Source: Xestospongia muta
Taxonomy: Eukaryota > Porifera > Demospongiae > Haplosclerida > Petrosiidae
Assembly: GCA_963693285.1 (NCBI GenBank)
Contig: OY848926.1
Location: 5,936,501 to 6,000,500, forward strand
Length of the DNA stretch: 64,000 nucleotides
Reading direction: 5' to 3'
A program made the translations under genes and the position numbers. This document shows, piece after piece, positions 24,006 to 34,216 of this stretch (position 1 is its first letter; the number at the start of each line of letters is the position of its first letter). The notes under the pieces are model-generated. The model had not been told where the DNA came from. It worked only from the letters and a program-made list of their open reading frames with translations, and did no database searches.

Positions 24006-26000
24006 TTTATATATATATATATATAATTATATATGTATATATCTCTACAGCTCACTCAATTCTACAATGTTCTCAAGGCTTCATGGAATTTGAGAGTCTT
24101 GCTACTAAAGCTGGTCTAGGTTTTTCAACTAATGAATCTCTTCACTACACTGTAAAGTTACTTGGCAGTGAGATAATCTTGATCCCTGATATGAAGTTTA
24201 CTTGTAATGCAAAGATTAAAAGTGTCTACGTAACTGGACGAATCAAAGTTTTTAGAGACAAATATCCCGAACTCCAAATATGGAGAAATTCTTATAGAAA
24301 TAAAGGTGATGTATTTGGTCTTGTATCGAGTCAAGAGATTCGTCTTACACCAAACAATTTCTCACCTCAAGGCTATTACCATTATGTTTTCAATAATTCT
24401 ATTGCATTTGAGAAGGATGATGTTATTGGGATCTATCAACCTTCTGGTAGTAGTAGTTTACAGTTGGCCTATTATATTTCATCAACTGGTAATGTACCAA
24501 CTACTTACGTATTAGATATACCAGAAAACTTATCAAAGACGACATCATTCAATATTCAGAATTCAATGGTGAAATCATTTGAAAACCGAGTACTGATGTT
24601 AAGACCAGTGATTGGTGAGTGAAATGAATGGATGGACAGACAGATGAATGGATGAACAGACAGATGGATGAATGGACAGACAGATGGATGAATGGACAGA
24701 CAGATGGATGAATGGACAGACAGATGGATGAATGGACAGACATATATAGTGAATGATTTCTTGTTCTTCACATGTAGATACACAGATGCAGTGTTTGGAA
24801 AATTTTCCGAGTTTAGATGATATTAAAAGTAACGCAAGTTTTGTTACAAAACTAACTTCAAGAGATAATGAATTGAGATTGTTTCCAGACATAAGATTTA
24901 CATGTAGTGGTTTCGTTACCAAATGGACAGTGGGAGCTAAGAGAATGACAGGAGAAGGACATAACAAGAGACCACAGCTCTTAGTTTGGCGACCATTGGG
25001 AAAGGGAAGATATGTACAAGTTCATTCTACCACTTTGTTTTCAAATGGCATTTCAACAAGGACGAACATTTATGATTATTATCCAAATCCGCCTGTCAAT
25101 GTTCAATATGGTGACTTCTTAGGTGTCTTTCAACCTGAAAAAAATAATAGTGAACTAGTAGTATTTTATCAGCAGTACAATGGACCCAGTAATCTTGTTA
25201 TCAGTAGAATATCTGAACCTGTTCCAACCAGTACAGCTGGTTTGACCACTGCTAGCGAGAATGATTTCCCACTTATCACAATGGTGTTTAGTATGTTATG
25301 TAACTAACATGATGTAATAATTAATTTTTATTATTTTCTTTCAGACACAAGTTTAAGCACCACGTCAAGATCATTACCAACTATAGCAATTCAAACACCT
25401 CTTATGTCTTCCATATTACCAAGCTCCTCCCCTACAGATATAGTGACATCCATTTCAAGTGGGACTAATTTATTGATCATAATCATTTCATCATCAATGG
25501 GTGGAGTCATTTTTATCCTTATAGCTGTTGTTGTCACAATACTGGTCATTGTAGTTATCAAAGCGAAAAAGCAAAAAACACCAGATGAAACCACACCCAC
25601 TGGACCACCAAGAGACACAGCTAATGGTTGTACAAATGTCGATATTAATAGAGAGGATATATTTGGAGCCTCTTATTCTTACGATGTGTGTGTTGAAACC
25701 AAAAGGAATTTCTCCTATGGTATCATTGTTCCTCATCAATTAAACAACATAATCCTCAAATCTAATGTAGCTTACAGTACATCTCCTAGGAAACAGAACT
25801 CTACTTCATCAACACGAGAAACTGACTCTTCATTTGATGCTAGTTATCAGGTGCCACGGTTCTGTCAGGTGCCACAACCTTATGAATCTCCACAGCAATC
25901 CTCACCAGACCTGTAAGTAATAATAGTTTTGCTGTTATCATCAAATTTATTACTATTGTCTAGGTCTTCAACAGAAAATATATCACATAAATATTATTGA
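23860..26000 (+). CDS. Single-pass membrane protein, novel family, member A (two ectodomain modules)
   Basis: Not recognised as a named family. Exons: 23860-23938 (signal peptide), 24051-24614 (module 1), 24778-25290 (module 2), 25345-25912 (stalk, membrane helix, cytoplasmic part), 25964-26000 (tail SSTENISHKYY); 586 residues. Each module is about 170-188 residues on one phase 1-1 exon and shows the same order: an N-terminal Cys, PD(M/I)xFxC, a Q/L-(I/V)-W strand, and GDxxGxFQP or DDVIGIYQP. A Ser/Thr/Pro stalk leads to the helix VIFILIAVVVTILVIVVI and a basic stop-transfer KAKKQK. The cytoplasmic part has YSYDV and SYGII. An alternative final exon at 26687-26891 has the correct phase (CT|G) and would give a 67-residue tail. 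Role as a receptor is inference from topology only. Confidence 0.8.
24618..24745. repeat. GGATGAATGGACAGACAGAT-type minisatellite in an intron of gene A
   Basis: About six imperfect 20-bp copies in the intron between the two ectodomain exons. It produces spurious long ORFs on the minus strand. Confidence 0.85.
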
Positions 26001-26065
26001 TATAGTAGCAGAAGATACTTCAAATAAAAATAAAATAATAATATAATTTATTTTTAATATAATTT

Positions 26066-26522
26066 TTATGTTCTTAATTCTGGAAAGAGTTCCCAAACAA
26101 TTACATCCAACATTGAAAACAACATATGTTTATTTAATTCCTGACTTTGTAGTCCATCAAGTATTAATGTGGTATTTGACATAAATGTGTCAACTCCTAT
26201 TAACGAAACTAAAAACTCTGGAGGTCTTGTTAGAACAGTATTAAGAGCTGTTTCTTTACGTTCCATCTTCTCTTCTTGTGTTCTTATGGACAATGGATAA
26301 TGAGTGAATGAATAGATGAAAGAATAGATAGATGGATGAACAGATATTGAAAAAGTCAATATAGTTTCATTACCTTGGAGGATTTTTGTTCAAAAACAGT
26401 TCATCTACAATAATTACAGATAATTTACAAATAATTATTGTATTGTCTAACCTTGTAATAGTTCTATAAGTTCACAAACTTTATGTTCTTGACACATCAA
26501 CTCAACACGATTAGATAATAAA
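26066..26522 (-). pseudogene. Antisense copy 1 of the last three SNX14 exons
   Basis: On the minus strand, 26522-26452, 26404-26374 and 26282-26066 reproduce SNX14 exons 29, 30 and 31 (71, 31 and 217 bp, identical lengths), with intact splice sites and the same stop. It was carried along in the duplication of the membrane-protein genes. The acceptor of the last exon reads AAG instead of TAG. It lacks the rest of SNX14, so it is either inert or an alternative 3' cassette for a read-through SNX14 transcript. Confidence 0.85.
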
Positions 26523-26686
26523 CTAATAAATAAAATATAATAATAATTAATTAACATTTATGATCTAATGGTCAAGTGCTGGTAAGTTATAGCACTATTG
26601 TCTTAGATTGTTAAATGAGAAAAAACTATTAATAAAACTAACCACAGATACATAATTATCAAACAGTTATCCTTTTAATTTAATAG

Positions 26687-26891
26687 GAATCCTTCTCAAG
26701 GTGACCGCTTGTTATTTGATTCAATATGTCACTATTACTCTGATACCAGTGAAGAGTCATTATTGACATGGGAAAAAGAAGACAAAGATATATCTCAAAG
26801 AGCATCAGAGATTGGTGCTCCCATCAGTGAAGGCTATCGTTTATATACTGAATTACAACATGAATACAGAGATGATACTAACTTCATATGA
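26687..26891 (+). CDS. Alternative terminal exon (cytoplasmic tail) of membrane-protein gene A
   Basis: Acceptor TAATAG at 26686, then 67 codons and a stop (NPSQGDRLLFDSICHYYSDT at the start, ending YRDDTNFI). Phase 2 fits the donor at 25912. The tail contains YTEL (YxxL) and HYYSD. The copy at 29419-29623 is almost identical; a stretch conserved through duplication with an open frame and splice site supports real coding use. Whether it or the SSTENISHKYY exon is the main terminus is unknown. Confidence 0.6.
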
Positions 26892-27329
26892 TTTTTAAAA
26901 AATAATTTGTGAGGTCATACTTTATAGGAAGTTATATTAAATTTTTAATTCTAATATGTTTTATTCAAGTTTATTATTATTATGACTCCACCTCTTCTCA
27001 AAATGTAGTAAAATAGATTGTCTATTTTGCAGTGGAATGTTATTCTTTCAGTTTTGTTTTATTTTTGTAGTTATTCAAAATACGCACATTGTTTGACTAG
27101 TAATTACCGTATCTTCGACTATCTCATATGATCTACAAATGTGTGAGTACTAAGTAATGAACCATGTGATTAGATACCTGCTGTTCACACTCATCCTAGA
27201 ACATCCTACATGTTTATTCTGTGACAACATATCTTTCTCATAATACTATTCTGCACAAGTTAAGTGGCCTATCAAGTCAGCTGTGATTTGCTCTCTCTCT
27301 CCTGTTGTCTAGCAAGCTCTAGATTAAAT

Positions 27330-28732
27330 ATGAATAGAAATAAATTTGTATTCTTTTTTCTTTTCACATATATTCCTTTTGTGGTTTGTCAAGGTTAGTC
27401 AAATCAAGACATTATTTAATACTATATAATATTCAATATAACTACTATAAACTATTTGGTATTGAGTTTGTTTCTGATTTTAGAGTCTTGTACTACTAGC
27501 CCTTTTGAAACTCAACTCAATATCAGTAATGTCAGTTATATCAATACTACAAGTGATCTTGGTGTTCAAGTGTTGTTGCCAGATATGCAGTTCAATTGTA
27601 ATGGATCTATTATATCTTTGGAGGGGCTAGTATTTCTGCCTGGTAATTCACATTACTTTGATTTTCAAATCTGGCATCTGACAAGTAATAATACCTACAG
27701 TGTTAGAGCCTCTCAATCTATCAATCAAGGCCTTTTTAAGAATTTTCATGATACATCTGACGAAAGGATCAAAAGATTCAATGTTACAGGAGAAAACCTT
27801 AATTATCAAGAAGGAGATATTGTAGGATATTATTTACCACCAAAAACGCAATCATTTCAGCCATTTTTACCTGTGTTCTCTACAAACAACAGTGGAGGAG
27901 GAAGACTTTACTATACAAGAACAAGAAAAAGTGTTTGTTCTATGGCTTTATGCAGCCCTGGAGTGTTATTAATGGAGGACATTAAACACCAAATGATAGT
28001 GAATTACAGTGAGTGATGATGTTATTAGGTTATGTTCCTCATTTCAATTGTATTTTTCTCTCTAATATAGAAACCAGTAACATGTCACAGGTGTCACAAA
28101 ATGTTGAAGAATGTGAAAACATAACAGAACTTACTCAATGTGGTGTATTAACAACTGTCACACACATATCATCGTCCACTATCCCATCTCTCACAATTCA
28201 AACACCTCTTATGTCTTCCATATTACCAAGCTCCTCCCCTACAGATATAGTGACATCCATTTCAAGTGGGACTAATTTATTGATTATAATCACTTCATCA
28301 TCAATGGGTGGAGTCATTTTTATCCTTATAGCTGTTGTTGTCACAATACTGGTCATTGTAGTTATCAAAGCGAAAAGGCAAAAAACACCAAATGAAACCA
28401 CACCCACTGGACCACCAAGAGACACAGCTAATGGTTGTACATATGCCGATATTAATAGAGAGGATATATTTGGAGCCTCCTATTCTTATGATGTGTGTGT
28501 TGAAACCAAAAGGAATTTCTCCTATGGTATCATTGTTCCTCATCAATTAAACAACATATCAACAAGAGAAACTGACTCTTCATTGAATGATAGTTATCAG
28601 GTGCCACAACCTTATGAATCTCCACAGCAATCCTCACCAGACCTGTAAGTAATAATGGTTTTGCTGTTATCATCAAATTTATTACTATTTTCTAGGTCTT
28701 CAACAGAAAATATATCACATAAATATTATTGA
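27330..28732 (+). CDS. Single-pass membrane protein, novel family, member B (one ectodomain module)
   Basis: Exons: 27330-27393 (signal peptide, MNRNKFVFFFLFTYIPFVV), 27484-28008 (module), 28071-28644 (stalk, helix, cytoplasmic part), 28696-28732 (short tail); 399 residues. The module has PDMQFNCNGSI, FQIW and GDIVGYYLPP, and six or so N-glycosylation sequons. The stalk exon is nearly identical to that of member A from TPLMSSILPSSS onward, but lacks about 20 residues near IILKSNVAYS. NGCTYADI here replaces NGCTNVDI of A and C, creating a Tyr in a YxxI context. An alternative tail exon lies at 29419-29623. Confidence 0.8.
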
Positions 28733-28797
28733 TATAGTAGCAGAAGATACTTCAAATAAAAATAAAATAATAATATAATTTATTTTTAATATAATTT

Positions 28798-29254
28798 TTA
28801 TGTTCTTAATTCTGGAAAGAGTTCCCAAACAATTACATCCAACATTGAAAACAACATATGTTTATTTAATTCCTGACTTTGTAGTCCATCAAGTAATAAT
28901 GTGGTATTTGACATAAATGTGTCAACTCCTATTAACGAAACTAAAAACTCTGGAGGTCTTGTTAGAACAGTATTAAGAGCTGTTTCTTTACGTTCCATCT
29001 TCTCTTCTTGTGTTCTTATGGACAATGGATAATGAGTGAATGAATAGATGAAAGAATAGATAGATGGATGAACAGATATTGAAAAAGTCAATATAGTTTC
29101 ATTACCTTGGAGGACTTTTGTTCAAAAACAGTTCATCTACAATAATTACAGATAATTTACAAATAATTATTGTATTGTCTAACCTTGTAATAGTTCTATA
29201 AGCTCACAAAATTTATGTTCTTGACACATCAACTCAACACGATTAGATAATAAA
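28798..29254 (-). pseudogene. Antisense copy 2 of the last three SNX14 exons
   Basis: On the minus strand 29254-29184, 29136-29106 and 29014-28798 repeat SNX14 exons 29-31 with unchanged lengths, open frame and splice sites. It is 2732 bp downstream of copy 1, matching the spacing of the other duplicated parts. Confidence 0.85.
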
Positions 29255-29418
29255 CTAATATATAAAAGATAAAAATAATTAATTAACATTTATGATCTAA
29301 TGGTCAAGTGCTGGTAAGTTATAGTACTATTGTCTGAGATTGTTAAATGAGAAAAAACTATTAATAAAACTAACCACAGATACATAATTAGCAAACAGTT
29401 ATCCTTTTAATTTAATAG

Positions 29419-29623
29419 GAATCCTTCTCAAGGTGACCGCTTGTTATTTGATTCAATATGTCACTATTACTCTGATACCAGTGAAGAGTCATTATTGACG
29501 TGGGAAAAAGAAGACAAGGATATATCTCAAAGAGCATCAGAGATTGGTGCTCCGATCAGTGAAGGCTATCGTTTATATACTGAATTACAGCATGAATACA
29601 GAGATGATACTAACTTCATATGA
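29419..29623 (+). CDS. Alternative terminal exon of membrane-protein gene B
   Basis: Second copy of the 67-codon tail exon (acceptor AATAG at 29418). The same protein sequence as the copy at 26687-26891; the few base differences are synonymous, which suggests selection on the tail or very recent duplication. Confidence 0.6.
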
Positions 29624-30062
29624 TTTTAAAAAAATAATTTGTGAGGTCATACTTATAAGAATTTATATTAAATTTTTAATTCTAACATGTTTTATTCAAG
29701 TTTATTATTATTATGACTCCACTTCTTCTCAAAATGTAGTAAAATAGATCATCTATTTTGCAGTAGAATGTTATTCTTTCAGTTTTGTTTTATTTTTGTA
29801 GTTATTTAAAATACACACATTGTTTGACTAGTAATTACCGTACCTTCGACTATCTCATATAATCTACAAAAATGTGAGTACTGAGTAATGAACCATGTGA
29901 TTAGATACCTGCTGTTCACACTCATCCTAGAACATCCTACATGTTTATTCTGCGACATCATATCTTTCTCATAATACTATTCTACACAAGTTAAGTAGCC
30001 TATCAAGTCAGTTGTGATTTGCTCTCTCTCTCTCCTGTTGTCTAGCAAGCTCTAGATTAAAT

Positions 30063-31441
30063 ATGAATAGAAATAAATTTGTATTCTTTTTTCTTTTCAC
30101 ATATATTCCTTTTGTGGTTTCTCAAGGTTAGTCAAATCAAGACATTATTTAATACTATATAATATTCAATATAACTACTATAAACTAGTTGGTGTTGATT
30201 TTGTTTCTGAATTTAGAGTTTTGTACTACTAGCCCTTTTGAAACTCAACTCAATATCAGTAATGTCAGTTATATCACTACTACAAGTGATCTTGGTGTTC
30301 AAGTGTTGTTGCCAGATATGCAGTTCAATTGTAATGGATCTATTACATCTTTGGAGGGGCTAGTATTTCTGCCTGGTAATTCACATTACTTTGTGTTTGA
30401 AATCTGGTATCTGACAAGCAATAATACCTACAGTGTTAGAGCCTCTCAATATATCACTCAAGGACTTTTAGAGAAATTTGATTATACATCTGACCCAAAT
30501 ATTGGAAGATTCAATATTACAGGGAGAAACCTTAATTATCAAGAAGGAGATATTGTAGGATATTATTTACCACCAAAAACGCAATCATTTCAGCCATTTT
30601 TACCTGTGTTCTCTACAAACAACAGTGGAGGAGGAAGACTTTACTATACAAGGACAAGAAAGAGTGTTTGTTCTATGGCTTTATGCAGCCCTGGAGTGTT
30701 ATTAATGGAGGACATTAAACACCAAATGATAGTGAATTACAGTGAGTGATGATGTTATTAGGTTATGTTCCTCATTCCAATTGTATTTTTCTCTCTAATA
30801 TAGAAACCAGTAACATGTCACAGGTGTCACAAAATGTTAAAGAATGTGAAAACATAACAGAACTTACTCAATGTGGTGTATTAACAACAGTCACACACAT
30901 ATCATCGTCCACTATCCCATCTCTCACTTCCTCCATATCCTCCTCTGTCATAACTGTTACTCCATCAACTTCAAGTGGGACTAATTTATTGATCATAATC
31001 ATTTCATCATCAGTGGGTGGAGTCATTTATATCCTTATAGCTGTTGTTGTCACAATACTGGTCATTGTAGTTATCAAAGTGAAAAGGCAAAAAACACCAG
31101 ATAAAACCACACCCACTGGACCACCAAGAGACACAGCTAATGGTTGTACAAATGTCGATATTAATAGAGAGGATATATTTGGAGCCTCCTATTCTTACGA
31201 TGTGTGCGTTGAAACCAAAAGGAATTTCTCCTATGGTATCATTGTTCCTCATCAATTAAACAACATATCAACAAGAGAAACTGACTCGTCATTGAATGCT
31301 AGTTATCAGGTGCCACAACCTTATGAATCACCACAGCAATCCTCGCCAGACCTGTAAGTAATAATGGTTTTGCTGTTATCATCAAATTTATTACTATTTT
31401 CTAGGTCTTCAACAGAAAATATATCACATAAGTATTATTGA
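30063..31441 (+). CDS. Single-pass membrane protein, novel family, member C (one ectodomain module)
   Basis: Exons: 30063-30126, 30217-30741, 30804-31353, 31405-31441; 391 residues. Nearly identical to member B in signal peptide and module; differences cluster in the middle of the module (YITQGLLEKFDYTSDPNIGR in place of SINQGLFKNFHDTSDERIKR). The stalk is different: SSISSSVITVTPS replaces the longer TPLMSSILPSSS segment. The membrane helix reads VIYILIAVVVTILVIVVI. It has no copy of the 67-codon tail exon, because intact SNX14 follows tail to tail. Confidence 0.8.
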
Positions 31442-31506
31442 TATAGTAGCAGAAGATACTTCAAATAAAAATAAAATAATAATATAATTTATTTTTAATA
31501 TAATTT

Positions 31507-34163
31507 TTATGTTCTTAATTCTGGAAAGAGTTCCCAAACAATTACATCCAACATTGAAAACAACATATGTTTATTTAATTCCTGACTTTGTAGTCCATCA
31601 AGTAATAATGTGGTATTTGACATAAATGTGTCAACTCCTATTAACGATACTAAAAACTCTGGAGGTCTTGTTAGAACAGTATTAAGAGCTGTTTCTTTAC
31701 GTTCCATCTTCTCTTCTTGTGTTCTAATGGACAATGGATAATAAATGAATGGATAGATGGACAAACAGATATTGAAAAAGTCACTATAGTTTCATTACCT
31801 TGGAGGACTTTTGTTAAAAAACAGTTCATCTACAATAATTACAGATAATTTACAAATTATTATTGTATTGTCTAACCTTGTAATAGTTCTATAAGCTCAC
31901 AAACTTTATGTTCTTGACACATCAACTCAACACGATTAGATAATAAACTAATATATAAAATATAATAAAAATAATTAATTAATTAATTAATTATAGGAAC
32001 TAACTCATAAAAGAAAGCGTCAACGCTGGACTGTGCTAACATCTTAACGACCAAGAGAGATGACAATTTAGGATGAGACACTCGGTATACATGAATAGCT
32101 AAAAAAGCAGCTGTTAATATTACTATAGTGTGATGTACCTAAATAAACTAAGAGATCCATCACTCCATTCAGAGTCACAGGGTCACCTATAGAAGAGGAA
32201 ATTAAGCCACACCCCAAGGGTCCTAACCTAGCTTTGATGGTGTCTGTAGCCAGGACTTTTTGATTGGGTCACTGGTTGATGCATCGTCAGCTATTGCCTA
32301 AACAGTGATGTCATAGTGATGTAATAATGTTGTTATTGACCTGGTTATACTTATCAATGATATCTTTGTTTTGATTTTCTTGGTTTTCAGTTTCAACTTG
32401 TTTCTTAGGACTAATGAATGCAACATTATACAAATCATGTGATGTGATAGTCATGCGACTGACCATGGTTTACGAGGTGTAGTGGTGACGTTATTATCCA
32501 TTGCTTGTAAGAGGGCATCTAAATGTTGTCCTTTGGGCTAAAATAACAAGACATTGATGTATATAATGTTAGTTTTACATTACCTCTTTCTTTAAAGATT
32601 TAATAATTTTACCTACAAAGAAAATAGACATTACATTAATGTTACCATACAAATTACATACCAGCTTTATCTCCAACTGTGTCTGGCATAAACAGACCTA
32701 CTTCAGCTTTGTCCGATAGAAAACTTTGCAGAAGTTGTGAATTTTGAATCTCAGGTTCTTGCACAAGTTTCTAAAGACGGACATGTCAGAGGATATGAGT
32801 GAGAAAGGTCACATACCTGCAAGTAGGATTCCAGATCTTTCATACGAGACTCTATGAACTGTTTTTCCATATTGAGAAAGGCTCTCTTAGGAGGCAAATA
32901 TACTGACACATTGCCTGCATGATACAAAGGTTAGAGTACAAAGGTCACTTGATAACTTACGATAAAACTGATGTATCCGTGTGTCTAAGACAACAAATTC
33001 TTTGTATCTCCTGCAACAAAATGGACAAATGAAATGGAATGGACACACCTCCTTAGTGACTAACCTGCGTACTTTTGTGATATTACTTTTACCATCTATT
33101 ATAAAATAAAATCATCATAACTATCACATCCGTTAGTCCATCCATCAATCTCTCTACATAGCACTTCATCCATCTATCAATAAATCTGCTCTTCTGTCTT
33201 TCCATTCATCCATTCATCCGTGCCCATTCATCCATTCATCCATGTCCATCCATCCATATATTATACCTTCATCTTCATGTTTTGCCACAATTGTATATAT
33301 AGTATAAGGTTTAATGGCATTAGAGATAACTTCCCAATCTACTACTTGTACTTGTATTGTAGACCCAAACACGCTTTCCTCTAAATTACTTAATGTTGGA
33401 GAAGATGAATAAACAGAAGAATTAGGAAGTGTTGGTGATGAATTTGAACGTTGAGTCCGACTAGGAACCTACAAGTAATTTATATATTTTAGTGGAAATT
33501 TGGTAGCAGCTGTTCTATTACTTGTTGTTCAGGTTGAGCACTAGTCATTGGTTCCTGATAGGATTTTAGACTCGCATGTCTTTTACGTTGACTTCTCCAT
33601 TTTTCAAAATGGCGACTCAGAGAGTGAACATCAGCTGTAGTGGTACTGCGACGTGTTTGTGCAGTCAAAATAGGAAACATTGCTTCATAAAACTGGAGGA
33701 GAAAATAATTAATAACAGAGCAGAGTGCATGACCTTACCTCTTTACTGTGATAAAAAGGAGAGCAAAATACTTTTTGTAGTGTTAACATTACTTCATGAC
33801 ATGCTTCATCTAAAACTCGATCATTTGCCAGCTGGATCACTTTAGTTAGATCAGATACATCCGCCAATAACACTAAAATTAATACATATATTATTAGTAT
33901 ATACAAATATTTATACATTAGGTATTGAGTTCTAGTTACATATTGACCTATCTCAATGGATTGTACAATTGATGGATCCAATGTTACTTTCCCATCAGAT
34001 GAGGGACTAATATAAAGATCATATAACTGTTGGGCCTATTTAAAATCATTATAATTTATATTATCATAGTTTAATAGTTGGTTTACTTGATCAACAAAGA
34101 CAGAAGCATTTTGTGCTATTGATAAACCCATATCTGTTGAAGCAATCTTCTTACGTAAGTCAT

Positions 34164-34216
<53 letters not shown>

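Noticed and set aside
24549..24967. Minus-strand ORFs with Ser-Ile-His-Pro-Ser-Val repeats
   Set aside because: Antisense of a minisatellite intron and of the second ectodomain exon of receptor A.
25391..25739. Conserved minus-strand ORFs at 25.4, 28.2 and 31.0 kb
   Set aside because: They are conserved only because the sense membrane exon was duplicated; no splice or start context.
26066..26359. Independent 97-codon gene on the minus strand (also 28798-29091)
   Set aside because: It matches the last exon of SNX14 plus its upstream intron; the first 20 codons are intron repeat.
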